From Pseudoxanthomonas sp. CF385 (GTDB lineage: Bacteria; Pseudomonadota; Gammaproteobacteria; Xanthomonadales; Xanthomonadaceae), in the NCBI RefSeq assembly GCF_900104255.1, contig NZ_FNKZ01000001.1, forward strand, positions 434,001 to 498,000: DNA of 64,000 nt. The letters are read 5' to 3'. Positions 1 to 8,744 of this stretch are shown one piece after another (position 1 is the first letter of the stretch; the number at the start of each line of letters is the position of its first letter). The position numbers were made by a program, and so were the translations under genes. The notes below the pieces were generated by a model. It worked only from the letters and a program-made list of their open reading frames with translations, was not told the DNA's origin and made no database searches.

Positions 1-747
1 TCTTCCGCGCTCGCCGTGCTGGTCTTGCTGCTCGGTGCGTGCGCGCATTCCGGCCCGCGCAATCCGCTCGCGACGTGGGTACCGTCGAAGAACTTCGACG
101 AACGACGCCCCGTCGTCATCGTGCTGCACTACACCGAGCAGGATTCCGTCGAACAGTCGCTGGACACGCTGCGCAGCCGCAACAGCGCTAGGCGGGTCAG
201 TTCGCACTACCTCGTCGGCAAGGACGGGCACACCTACCAGCTGGTCAGCGACGCGAAGCGGGCGTGGCATGCGGGCGCCGGACGCTGGGGCGCGATCACC
301 GACGTCAACAACGCTTCGATCGGCATCGAGATCGACAACGACGGCAAGAGCCCGTATCCGGACGCGCAGATCGAGAGCCTGATCGTCCTGCTGCGCGATC
401 TGACGACGCGGCTCCGCATTCCACCGACGCAGATCATCGGTCACTCGGACGTGGCGCCGACACGCAAGATCGACCCCGGCCCCCTGTTTCCTTGGAAGCG
501 CCTGCACGAAGCGGGTTTCGGTCTGTGGCCCGCGGCGGATGCGGGCGAACCGCCCCCCGGTTTCGATCCGTGGCTGGCCCTGCAGGCGATCGGCTACGCC
601 GTCGACAACCGGGGCGACACCGTGCGCGCGTTCCATCACCGCTTCCGCGGCATCGACGGAAACGAACTGGATGCCGAAGACCTGCGCATCCTGCATGCGC
701 TCACGCGTTCGGCGCCGCCGGAAAGTCCTCCGCCGACAACGCCTTGA
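1..747 (+). CDS. AmiD-like N-acetylmuramoyl-L-alanine amidase lipoprotein, 5' end outside window
   Basis: Zinc amidase of the Amidase_2 (AmpD/AmiD) family, which cleaves the amide bond between N-acetylmuramic acid and the L-Ala of the stem peptide. The frame is open from base 1 and reads through a hydrophobic stretch into a lipobox (LLGAC, Cys codon at 40-42), so this is probably an outer-membrane lipoprotein like E. coli AmiD and the true start lies upstream of the window. Family motifs are present: VIVLHYT early (first zinc His), RAWHAG in the middle, and GHSDVAPTRKIDPG with the second His and the Asp near residue 150. Stop TGA at 745-747. It lies upstream of the TonB receptor and D-Ala peptidase genes on the same strand, a sensible source of their substrates, though 362 bp separate them. 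Function is confident; cellular role is inferred. Confidence 0.9.
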   Translation, partial: SSALAVLVLLLGACAHSGPRNPLATWVPSKNFDERRPVVIVLHYTEQDSVEQSLDTLRSRNSARRVSSHYLVGKDGHTYQLVSDAKRAWHAGAGRWGAITDVNNASIGIEIDNDGKSPYPDAQIESLIVLLRDLTTRLRIPPTQIIGHSDVAPTRKIDPGPLFPWKRLHEAGFGLWPAADAGEPPPGFDPWLALQAIGYAVDNRGDTVRAFHHRFRGIDGNELDAEDLRILHALTRSAPPESPPPTTP

Positions 748-1109
748 ATGCGAATATTCAAGTCGGTTTCTTCTGATGAAAGGAATAATTTATTGACTCG
801 CCGCACATGGCGTGCTACATCGAAGTACAGGGGTTTTTCCCCGCCGGACGCGATGTTCGTTCCGGCGGCGCAGTAAACCGGCGGGGTGCCGGCGCAACAA
901 CCAGATCGTCAACGATGTTCCGCGTTGCGTGCCCGGGATGGGGCGCGTCGGTTGGTACGTATGGGGAATCCTGAGGCTCCTGTGGCGCGCATGTCGATGC
1001 GGCGCGTCCGGGCTTGAAGCCCGCAGTGGGGATCCCGTCGAGCGACCCGCGCCGCGCAGCACATCGTCCTGGCTGCATCCGCAGCGTTCTTTCATCCAGG
1101 AGATTCCGC
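748..1109. other. Intergenic leader of the TonB receptor gene, with hairpins
   Basis: No gene is supported here. The first part is AT-richer than the rest of the window and holds a promoter-like pair at 793-821. If that is used, the receptor mRNA carries a leader of about 280 nt. Within the leader I see a hairpin with 8-bp arms (841-848 with 861-868, loop 12 nt) and a short GGGG/CCCC inverted repeat around 831-843. I could not match the leader to a known riboswitch class. Open frames on both strands in this stretch look like GC-driven shadows. Confidence 0.5.
793..821 (+). promoter_or_regulatory. Candidate sigma-70 promoter for the TonB receptor operon
   Basis: A -35 box TTGACT (793-798) and a -10 box TACATC (816-821) are separated by 17 nt. 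The pair sits in the only AT-rich patch between the amidase gene and the receptor gene. It is a sequence match only. Confidence 0.4.
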
Positions 1110-4022
1110 ATGCCCGCTCGATCCCTCCCGCTCAAGCCAAGCCATCTCGCCGCCGCCATCGTGCTGGGTCTGGCCGTCCCGGGCGTCAGCCTCGCGCAGG
1201 AGTCGGCGCCCGCCAGCGGGAACAGTGCGCGCACGCTCGACACCGTGACCGTCACCGGTTCGCGCATCAAGCGCACCGAAGTGGAGGCGCAGTTGCCGGT
1301 GACGGTGCTGCAGAAGGAGCGCATCGACGAACTCGGCATCTCGTCGGCCGAGCAACTGCTCATGTTCCTCAACATCGCGGGCAACGGCTCCGACAATCTC
1401 GCGAGCAACGGCGGCATCGTCAGCGAGGAGCAGCGCGGCAACAACGGCGTCTCCGGCGCCAACCTGCGTGGCCAGGGCGCCGATGCGACGCTGGTGCTGC
1501 TGAACGGGCGCCGCGTCGCCACCCATGGCCTCAAGGGCCGGGCCGTGGACCTGAACTCGATTCCCTTCGCCGCGCTCGACCGCGTCGAAGTGCTGCGCGA
1601 TGGCGCGTCCGCGGTGTACGGCACCGATGCCATCGGCGGCGTGATCAACTTCATCACCAAGAGCGACTACACCGGGCTTGAAGCGTCGACCTTCGTGGAT
1701 GTCACCGAGGAAGGCGGCGGCAACATCTTCCGCGCCAATCTGCTGGGTGGCTGGGGAGACCTGGACAACGATCGCTGGAACGTCTTCGGCACGGTCACCG
1801 TCAAGAAGAACGAGATCCTGCGCGGCACGGATCGCGACTACTCCAATACGTTCCAGGCCGACCGCGGCCTGTCGCCGGACACGCGCGGCACGCCGTTCGC
1901 GACGGTGTTCAGCCTGGGCAGCACCGGGGTGGGCGCGACCAGCCTCCTCCGCAACGGCCAGATCGATCCCGCCGATCCGCCGGGGCCGAATCCGTTGCGC
2001 CAGACGGCGATCAACATCCTCGACCTGCCGGGCGCGTCGGGATGCGCGAGTGGCGGCGACATGATGGGGCCGTACGACCATCGCCTGTGGAGCAGCACGG
2101 CCTCCCGTTTCGCATGCGCCTGGGACTATCCGGCCGCCGCGATCATCCAGCAGCCGCAGAAGAGCGTGGACTTCATCGGTCGCGCCACCTTCAAGATCAG
2201 CGACAACCACCGGGCCTACGTGGAGCTGGTGGGCTCGCAGGTGGATGTGGAGAAGACGTTCGAGCCGAACCAGATCTCGTCGAGCACATCGACGGCCACC
2301 ACCGCCCTGGGCCCGAGCACGTGGTATCCGCTCAATGCGACGACCCAGGCCACGTACGACATGATCTACAACGCACTGGCGACCTACTTCGGCGCGGGCA
2401 ACCTCAACTACGGCGCCCCGATCGCGTACCGCTGGCGCTGCATCGCGTGCGGCCCGCGCCAGATCGAGACGACGACCAAGTCCTACCGCTTCCTCACGTC
2501 GGTCGAAGGTTCGCTGGGCAGCAAGTGGGACTACAACGTGGGCCTCTCGCGCGCCTCCAGCAAGTCCGAATCCACGCTGGGCAGCGGTTTCCACTACACC
2601 GACGCGTTGAGGACCGTCCTCGGCAGCGGCCTGCTGAACCCCTTCCTCATGCCGGGCCAGGAGCAGAGCGCCGCGGCGATGTCCGCGCTCGATGCGGCGT
2701 CCGCCGCCGGCGTCATGCTGTACGGCGGCGAATCGATCCTCACCACCCTGGACGCGACGTTCTCGGGCAGCCTCGGCTTTTCGCTGCCGGGCGGCGAAGT
2801 GCTGGCGGCCACGGGCATCGACCTGCGTCGCGAGGAGTTCAAGTTCGACGGCGACTCGCGCGTCGACAGGCGCCCGGTGTTCAACGCCCCATTCGACGAC
2901 TCGAACATCCTCGACAACGTCAGCCGCGACATCAAGGCGGTCTATGCGGAAGTCTACCTGCCGCTGCTCGACAACCTCGACATCACGGTGGCGGGCCGGT
3001 ACGACGAATACGACGGCTTCGGCAGCACCACCAACCCGAAGGTGTCGTTCAAGTTCGAACCCTTCGAAGGCGCCGCGCTGCGCGGCGCGTACAGCACCGG
3101 CTTCAAGGTGCCGTCGTTCAACCAGTTGTTCAATGGCGTGACCGAGACGCTGTACGTCGGACAGGACCTGGCCGATCCCGCCACCTGCCCCAGCGGCATC
3201 GCCAATCCGGCGGTCGCCGGCTGCGAATCGATCCGCCCGGTCGAGCTGTTCGGCGGCAAGGAAGACCTGCAGCCCGAGGAGTCCACGCAGAAGAGCTTCG
3301 GCGTCGTGCTGGCGCCGGTCGACTGGCTCAACGTGAGCGTGGACTGGTGGGAAATCGAGCGCGAGAACACGATCCGTTCGGCGCCGCGCGACATCCTGAT
3401 CCAGTACTACGACGTCTTCGCGGCCAACTGGATCCGCGACGCCAGCGGCGAGGTCGTGGCCATCGATCGGCGTTACGTCAATTCGGGCGGCAGCCTGATG
3501 CGCGGCATCGAGATCGACGGCAACGTCATGGGCGATCTCGCAGGCGGGACCTTCCGTCTGAACCTCAACGGCAGCTACATCAACACGTTCAAGACGAAGG
3601 CGCTGGAGACTCTGCCCTATACCGACAACCTGGTCGGCGACTATGTCCGTTACTACAACCTGCCGATCAAGTGGAAGCACACGCTGACCTTCACGTGGCA
3701 GAAGGGCGACTGGTCGCACAACCTGAGCCAGATCTACCGCGACGGCTATAACGACGAGCTGCCCGTGAGCGTGCGCAATAACACGTACATCCCGGAGAAC
3801 TGGAACCCGCGCGTGTCCAACTACACCACCTACAACTACAGCCTGGTGTACTCCGGCATCGAGCGGATGAAGCTGACCTTCGGCGTCAAGAACGTGTTCG
3901 ACGAGGATCCGCCGTTCACCGCCCACCAGAACGATTTCGCCGCCGGCGCCGCGTGGGAGCCCCGCATCGCCGATCCGCGCGGTCGCGCGTACACCCTGCT
4001 GATGGAATACAAGTTCCGCTGA
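1110..4022 (+). CDS. TonB-dependent outer-membrane receptor
   Basis: A 970-residue outer-membrane active transporter powered by TonB-ExbBD. The start is the ATG at 1110, preceded by a CAGGAGA ribosome site at 1097-1103; it gives a clean signal peptide ending near VSLAQ. The mature N-terminus has the xanthomonad-style TVTVTGSRIKR segment that leads into the plug domain (ISSAEQLLMFLN, LRGQGADATLVLLNGRR, DAIGGVINF). The rest is the large beta-barrel, including GAYSTGFKVPSFNQLF and a C-terminal NVFDEDPPF region. The last residues are EYKFR, with one residue after the usual terminal Phe. The substrate cannot be read from sequence. The two genes downstream degrade D-Ala peptides, so a peptide or muropeptide ligand is the natural guess; siderophore uptake is less likely because no siderophore genes are nearby. 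Confidence 0.93.
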   Translation: MPARSLPLKPSHLAAAIVLGLAVPGVSLAQESAPASGNSARTLDTVTVTGSRIKRTEVEAQLPVTVLQKERIDELGISSAEQLLMFLNIAGNGSDNLASNGGIVSEEQRGNNGVSGANLRGQGADATLVLLNGRRVATHGLKGRAVDLNSIPFAALDRVEVLRDGASAVYGTDAIGGVINFITKSDYTGLEASTFVDVTEEGGGNIFRANLLGGWGDLDNDRWNVFGTVTVKKNEILRGTDRDYSNTFQADRGLSPDTRGTPFATVFSLGSTGVGATSLLRNGQIDPADPPGPNPLRQTAINILDLPGASGCASGGDMMGPYDHRLWSSTASRFACAWDYPAAAIIQQPQKSVDFIGRATFKISDNHRAYVELVGSQVDVEKTFEPNQISSSTSTATTALGPSTWYPLNATTQATYDMIYNALATYFGAGNLNYGAPIAYRWRCIACGPRQIETTTKSYRFLTSVEGSLGSKWDYNVGLSRASSKSESTLGSGFHYTDALRTVLGSGLLNPFLMPGQEQSAAAMSALDAASAAGVMLYGGESILTTLDATFSGSLGFSLPGGEVLAATGIDLRREEFKFDGDSRVDRRPVFNAPFDDSNILDNVSRDIKAVYAEVYLPLLDNLDITVAGRYDEYDGFGSTTNPKVSFKFEPFEGAALRGAYSTGFKVPSFNQLFNGVTETLYVGQDLADPATCPSGIANPAVAGCESIRPVELFGGKEDLQPEESTQKSFGVVLAPVDWLNVSVDWWEIERENTIRSAPRDILIQYYDVFAANWIRDASGEVVAIDRRYVNSGGSLMRGIEIDGNVMGDLAGGTFRLNLNGSYINTFKTKALETLPYTDNLVGDYVRYYNLPIKWKHTLTFTWQKGDWSHNLSQIYRDGYNDELPVSVRNNTYIPENWNPRVSNYTTYNYSLVYSGIERMKLTFGVKNVFDEDPPFTAHQNDFAAGAAWEPRIADPRGRAYTLLMEYKFR

Positions 4023-4118
4023 GCGGGGAAGGGCGTCATGGCACGGGCGGCGGCACGCCGCCCGTGCGCATCGAAGGGTCGCCGGTGCCCCGGTGGCCAG
4101 AAGCAGGAAGGAACACGC

Positions 4119-6365
4119 GTGCAGTCGTCCGAATCGAACCTCCTGGCGCACGCCCGCACGCGCCTGCGCGTCGTGCTGGCGTGCGCGCTGGGTGCCATCG
4201 CGGTAACCGCCGCCGCCGAGCCGCCGGCGTTGCGCAACCAGCGGGACGCCGCGTTCGAAGCCACCTTCGAACGCTACCGCTTGCCTGGCTTGGCCGTGGG
4301 CATCGTCCGCGACGGGCAGGTGGTCTACCAGCGTACCGCCGGTGAACGCGTGGCCGGCGGCGGCGAACAGATCGATGCGGACACGCTGTTCAAGATCGCC
4401 TCCAACAGCAAGGCGATGACGGCGGGGGTGCTGGCGCGGCTCGTGGATGCCGGCAAGCTCAAGTGGGACGATCCCGTCACCCGGCATCTGCCGCAGTTCC
4501 GCATGCACGACCCCTGGGTCACGCAGCAGATGCAGGTGCGCGACCTGCTGATCCACAACAGCGGCCTCGGACTCGGCGCCGGCGACCTCATGCTGTGGCC
4601 GGAGCCCAACCGCTTCACCCGTGCCGACATCATCGCCGGCCTGCAGTACCTGAAGCCGACGCACAGCTTCCGTGCCAACTACGCCTACGACAACCTGCTG
4701 TACGTGGTGGCCGGCGAAGTCGCCGCAGCGGCCGGAGGCGCGCCGTACGACACGTTGGTGAAGCGCGAACTGTTCCAGCCCTTGGGCATGCGACGCTGCC
4801 AGGTCGGTGAATGGAACCGCGCGCGGGTCGGCAACGTGGCGCAACCGCACATGCGCACGGACGAGGGAAACCGTGCCATCCGCGAAGATGGCGACGTGGT
4901 GCCCGACATCACGTCGATGGCGGCCGGCGGCATCCGCTGCAGCCTCAACGACATGCTGACCTGGGTCGGCATGTGGCTGTCGCCGGACGCGACGCCGGCC
5001 TGGCTGTCGCCGGCCCAGCGCAAGGCGGTCTGGACTGCGCACATGCCGATGCCGGTCAGCGCGCGGATGCGCGCGTGGGACAACAGCCACGTCTCTGCCT
5101 ACGGCTACGGCTGGCGGCTGTCGGACGTGGACGGTGCCTGGAAGGTCGCGCACACGGGGACCCTGGCCGGCATGTACTCCTCGGTGATCCTCCTGCCCGA
5201 CCAGCGCACCGGCATCGTCATCCTCATCAACGGCGAAGGTGAAGCGGCCCGCACCGTGCTGGGCGAAGTGCTGACCAAGCAGATCACCGTGCCGGGCCAG
5301 GCGCACTCCGTCGCGCATTACGCCGCGCTGCTGGACGAGGAGCGCGCCGGTGAGCGCGCGGCCAATCCCGAGTCCGATACACGCCATCGCACGCCGGCGC
5401 CCGCGAACGCGCTGGCATCGTGGACGGGGCGCTACCGCGATGCCTGGTTCGGCGAGGTGACCGTGTGCGCGCAGGGCGATCGCGTGCGTTTCGCGTCCGC
5501 GCGTTCGCCGATGCTGACCGGCACCGTGATGCAGGTGGATACGCGCTGGCTGGTCGACTGGGACGATGACAGTGTCGATGCCGAGCCCTGGCTGCACTTC
5601 GCGACGGATGGGGGTTCGAAGACGCTCAAGCTTTCGCATGTCGATCCCGACGCGGATTTCAGCTACGACTACCAGGATCTCGCCTTCGTCCGCGAAGCCG
5701 CATGCGACGTGGTGTCCGCGCCGAAAGTCGAAGTGTCGCCTGCGAAGGAGGCGGCCGCCGTCGGCCTGGTGGATGTCGCCGCGCTGGCGCCGAACCTGCA
5801 GCGCGAGATGCGTTATGCCGGCACCGCCAATTTCACCGGTGCACGCGTGCCGGGCTACGGGGCGAACACCTGCCTGTTGCTGGCGCCGGTCGCGCAGGCG
5901 CTGGCGAACGTGCAGGCGGACGTGCAGCGCGAGGGCCTGTCCCTGAAGCTGTTCGACTGCTATCGCCCGGTGCGTTCGGTGAAGCATTTCGTGGCCTGGG
6001 CGCGCGACACCCGCGACCAGCGGACCAAGGCGGCGTATTACCCCAACCTCGACAAGGCGACGCTGCTCGATGGCTACATCGCCGAGACGTCCGGCCACAG
6101 CCGCGGCGCGACCCTGGACCTGACCCTCACGCGCTGCGAGGGCGGGGCGTGCGTCGACCTGGACATGGGCACACCGTTCGACTTCTTCGATCCGCGCGCA
6201 AACACCGCGCATGCCGATCTGTCGCCTGAGCAGAAGGCCAACCGCGCACGCCTGCTGGACGCGATGGCGCGCCACGGGTTCCATAATTACCCGATGGAAT
6301 GGTGGCACTTCACCTTCCGCCCCGAACCTTCTCCCCACACCGCGTACGACGTCCCGATCCGATGA
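4119..6365 (+). CDS. Secreted fusion: serine beta-lactamase-fold hydrolase plus VanX-type D-Ala-D-Ala dipeptidase
   Basis: A 748-residue exported two-enzyme protein. The preferred start is GTG 4119, with AGGAAGGAA at 4105-4113; an open frame back to 4038 exists but has no ribosome site. After a signal peptide (to about residue 33) comes a class C beta-lactamase/D-aminopeptidase fold with SNSK (nucleophile Ser95, Lys98), Y-D-N (190-192) and HTG (345-347). A spacer at about 430-530 resembles DUF3471. The C-terminal 180 residues are a peptidase M15D (VanX/DdpX) domain with CYRP (Arg616), SGHSRGATLD (zinc ligands His660 and Asp667) and EWWH (Glu727, zinc His730). The serine domain could trim D-Ala or D-amino peptides, and the zinc domain would split D-Ala-D-Ala. 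The stop overlaps the start of the D-amino-acid dehydrogenase gene by 4 nt, which argues for a shared D-alanine pathway. Both active sites look intact. Confidence 0.9.
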   Translation: MQSSESNLLAHARTRLRVVLACALGAIAVTAAAEPPALRNQRDAAFEATFERYRLPGLAVGIVRDGQVVYQRTAGERVAGGGEQIDADTLFKIASNSKAMTAGVLARLVDAGKLKWDDPVTRHLPQFRMHDPWVTQQMQVRDLLIHNSGLGLGAGDLMLWPEPNRFTRADIIAGLQYLKPTHSFRANYAYDNLLYVVAGEVAAAAGGAPYDTLVKRELFQPLGMRRCQVGEWNRARVGNVAQPHMRTDEGNRAIREDGDVVPDITSMAAGGIRCSLNDMLTWVGMWLSPDATPAWLSPAQRKAVWTAHMPMPVSARMRAWDNSHVSAYGYGWRLSDVDGAWKVAHTGTLAGMYSSVILLPDQRTGIVILINGEGEAARTVLGEVLTKQITVPGQAHSVAHYAALLDEERAGERAANPESDTRHRTPAPANALASWTGRYRDAWFGEVTVCAQGDRVRFASARSPMLTGTVMQVDTRWLVDWDDDSVDAEPWLHFATDGGSKTLKLSHVDPDADFSYDYQDLAFVREAACDVVSAPKVEVSPAKEAAAVGLVDVAALAPNLQREMRYAGTANFTGARVPGYGANTCLLLAPVAQALANVQADVQREGLSLKLFDCYRPVRSVKHFVAWARDTRDQRTKAAYYPNLDKATLLDGYIAETSGHSRGATLDLTLTRCEGGACVDLDMGTPFDFFDPRANTAHADLSPEQKANRARLLDAMARHGFHNYPMEWWHFTFRPEPSPHTAYDVPIR

Positions 6366-7627
6366 CTTCCTCCCCCTCCTTCCGGCCGCCGCGGACCACC
6401 GACGTCGCGGTGATCGGCAGCGGCATCGTCGGCCTGTCGACAGCCCATCACCTGCTCGACCGCGGGCTGTCCTGCATGCTGATCGATCCGAAGGGACCGG
6501 CCGGCGAGACCTCGTTCGGCAATGCGGGCTCGATCTCGGTCGGCAACGTGATGCCGCAGTCGACGCCGGGCATCGTCGTCAAGGCGCTGCGCATGCTGGC
6601 CAATCCGCTGGCGCCGCTGAAGCTCGACTGGGGCGTCAGCCCGTCCTACGCGCGCTGGTTGCTGCAGTTCCTCGTCCAGGGCCGGTTGCAGCACGTGTTG
6701 CCGATCATCGATGCGCTGAGCGCGATCAACCGCGCTTCGCGCGACGCCTGGCTCGACCTCGGCGAGCGCATCCAGGCGCAGGACCTGATCGCGCACACCG
6801 GTTACCTGCACGTGTACTCCGCGCTGGAGAGCTTCGCGAAAGGCGAATGGGAGCGCGGCCTGATGCGCGACCGCGGCGTCGCGTTCGACGTGCTCGATGC
6901 CGCGCAGCTGCGCGAGCTGGAGCCGGGGATCGGCGAGGGTTTCCAGCGCGCGGTGTTCCAGCGCGAGTCGCTGGCGATGCGCGATCCCGGCGATTTCTGC
7001 CGGCGGCTGTTCAACCATCTCAGTGCGCGCGGCGCGGTGCCGCTGACGGCCAGCGTGTCGGCGATCGCGCGTCGCGACGGCGGCTACCGGGTCGACACCG
7101 ACCACGGTCCGGTGCATGCCGGCCGCGTGGTGGTGGCGGCCGGCGCATGGAGCAATGCGCTGCTGCAGCCGTTCGGCCTGAAGATTCCGGTGATCCCGGC
7201 GCGCGGCTATCACCTGATGTATCCGCAGGCCGACGCGGTCGTTCGCCGCCCCACGCTGTGGGCCGAGCGCTACATGGTGGTGTCGCCGATGCAGGCGGGC
7301 ATCCGCATGACCAGCATCAAGGAGCTGACCGCGCTCGGCCGCGATCCGCACTACCACCTGATCCGCCGGCTCGATCCCGAAGCACGCAAGCTGTTCCCCG
7401 GCATCACCGGCCAGGCGGTGTCGGAATGGGCCGGCAACCGGCCCTGCACGCCGGATTCGCTGCCGATCATCGACCGCGTGCCGGGCGAAGAGATCTTCGT
7501 CGCGACCGGCCACGGCCACCTGGGGTTGACCCAGGGACCAGTGACCGGCCGCCTGCTCGACCAGCTGATGGCAGGGGCGGCGACGGACATCCCGCTGGCG
7601 CCGTACGCGCTGGCGCGCTTCGGCTGA
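6362..7627 (+). CDS. DadA-like FAD-dependent D-amino-acid dehydrogenase
   Basis: A 421-residue flavoprotein of the DAO/DadA family, which oxidises D-amino acids to 2-oxo acids and ammonia and passes electrons to the respiratory chain at the inner membrane. The start ATG at 6362 overlaps the previous stop (ATGA), so the two genes are translationally coupled. The N-terminus has the FAD-binding VIGSGIVGLSTAHHLLDRG, followed by the DadA-typical FGNAGSISVGNVMPQSTPG. The C-terminal half has GYHLMYPQAD and a final GHGHLGLTQGPVTGRLL flavin-contact segment. Position directly after a D-Ala-D-Ala dipeptidase supports D-alanine as substrate. A D-hydroxyproline dehydrogenase of the same family is the main alternative. 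Confidence 0.88.
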   Translation: MTSSPSFRPPRTTDVAVIGSGIVGLSTAHHLLDRGLSCMLIDPKGPAGETSFGNAGSISVGNVMPQSTPGIVVKALRMLANPLAPLKLDWGVSPSYARWLLQFLVQGRLQHVLPIIDALSAINRASRDAWLDLGERIQAQDLIAHTGYLHVYSALESFAKGEWERGLMRDRGVAFDVLDAAQLRELEPGIGEGFQRAVFQRESLAMRDPGDFCRRLFNHLSARGAVPLTASVSAIARRDGGYRVDTDHGPVHAGRVVVAAGAWSNALLQPFGLKIPVIPARGYHLMYPQADAVVRRPTLWAERYMVVSPMQAGIRMTSIKELTALGRDPHYHLIRRLDPEARKLFPGITGQAVSEWAGNRPCTPDSLPIIDRVPGEEIFVATGHGHLGLTQGPVTGRLLDQLMAGAATDIPLAPYALARFG

Positions 7628-7642
7628 GGCGCTTGCCGCGGC

Positions 7643-7783
7643 TCAGGCCGCGGCGTCGTTCGCTTCCCGCAGTTTCTCCGCGCATTCCTCGCAGCAGACT
7701 TCGACGGTGCGACCGCCGAGGGTCACCTTGATCGCGTTGCCGTCCAGCGGATAGTCGCAGGCGGCGCAGGTTTGTTCGGCCAT
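7643..7783 (-). CDS. Cysteine-rich mini-protein, probable metal-binding
   Basis: A 46-residue protein starting MAEQTCAACDYPLDG and ending in VEVCCEECAEKLREANDAAA. The CxxC near the N-terminus and the CCEEC cluster near the C-terminus make a treble-clef or TRASH-like zinc or copper site plausible. The ATG at 7783 is chosen because the sequence is compact from there. The frame extends to an ATG at 7831 and would add four more Cys (SCGCPNPGC), so the longer form cannot be excluded. It converges with the D-amino-acid dehydrogenase gene, 15 bp away. The function is unknown. Confidence 0.6.
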   Translation of the reverse strand: MAEQTCAACDYPLDGNAIKVTLGGRTVEVCCEECAEKLREANDAAA

Positions 7784-7879
7784 GACACGTTCCAGTAGGC
7801 AGCCCGGGTTTGGGCAGCCACAGGAAACCATGGGCGCCGGCGCGACGCTGTCGGAATCTTTAGCGGTTTTCGAGCGCGC

Positions 7880-8725
7880 TCAGGACGTGCGGAATGCGCT
7901 CGGCGAACGGCCGTAGGCTTGCCGGAACGCGGAGGTGAAATGGCTGTGGCTGGAGAAGCCGAGGTCGTGCGCCAGCGTGGAGACATCCGTCGCGGTCGCG
8001 AGCAGGTCCAGCGCGCGGGCCAGCCGCAGTTGCAGCTGGTAGCGGTACAGCGGCATCCCTTCGACCTGGCGGAAGACCTGAGTGAGATAGACCGGCGAGC
8101 CGCCGACCTCGTGCGCGATCTCGGCCAACGTCCAGCGCCGTCCGGGATCGCTGGCGAGCAGCAGCTTGACCCGGTCCACCAGCCGTTGCCGCGCGCGCGT
8201 CGCACCCGGTACATGCGCGGTGCGCGCGCCGAGGCTGCGCGAGGCCAGTGTCAGCGCGAGGCCTTCGGCTTCGAGCGGTTCGCACGTCCCGCGCCGCAAG
8301 GCATGGCCGAGCAGCGCGACCAGCGCCTGGGTGCGGGCATCGATGCGCAGGGCCTGGTGGCGGAAGGCGACCGTCGTGCTCTTGCGCCGCAATGGCGTCG
8401 GCGCGAGTTCGTCGAGCAGGACGTCGGCGAGTTGCAGGACCAGGCTGGCATCGCCGCCGTCGACCGGATGGCTGACCTGATAGCCCTCGCCGGCATTGAA
8501 CAGCAGCACATGGTTGGCATCGGCCACGGCCTGGGTCTGGCCGACATGGCGCAGGTAGGTGCCCCGATACGGGAACACCAGATGCGTCGCGCCGACGCAT
8601 TCCTCTTCGCTGCGGTGCCGGCATTCGCCGCGGCAGCGTACGTCGCGCACCGACACGGTGGCCGTGTCGAGCAAGCGCGCGACATCGAACTGCGAAGCGG
8701 ACGGCGGGCGCGCCGGGGAGGCCAT
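7880..8725 (-). CDS. AraC-family transcriptional regulator
   Basis: 281 residues. The N-terminal two-thirds is an effector-binding cupin-like domain (HLVFPYRGTYLRHVG, VLLFNAGEGYQVSHP). The last 100 residues form the double helix-turn-helix DNA-binding domain: LAEIAHEVGGSPVYLTQVFRQVEG for the first motif, and LAHDLGFSSHSHFTSAFRQAYGRSPSAFR for the second, close to the AraC signature. The start is the ATG at 8725. The target genes are unknown; trmL, immediately upstream on the same strand, is a housekeeping gene and not an obvious target. Confidence 0.9.
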   Translation of the reverse strand: MASPARPPSASQFDVARLLDTATVSVRDVRCRGECRHRSEEECVGATHLVFPYRGTYLRHVGQTQAVADANHVLLFNAGEGYQVSHPVDGGDASLVLQLADVLLDELAPTPLRRKSTTVAFRHQALRIDARTQALVALLGHALRRGTCEPLEAEGLALTLASRSLGARTAHVPGATRARQRLVDRVKLLLASDPGRRWTLAEIAHEVGGSPVYLTQVFRQVEGMPLYRYQLQLRLARALDLLATATDVSTLAHDLGFSSHSHFTSAFRQAYGRSPSAFRTS

Positions 8726-8744
8726 GGCGCCAGCCTACGCGCAA

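Noticed and set aside
748..1109. Cobalamin or other riboswitch in the receptor leader
   Set aside because: I looked for the conserved cores of common riboswitches and could not place them; only generic hairpins are visible.
815..1660. 281-codon minus-strand frame across the receptor leader
   Set aside because: Covers the leader and the first part of the receptor antisense; no motif.
1092..6338. 1748-codon minus-strand open frame
   Set aside because: Antisense to the TonB receptor, fusion enzyme and part of the signal regions; Arg/His/Gly-rich low-complexity product without motifs. Typical high-GC shadow.
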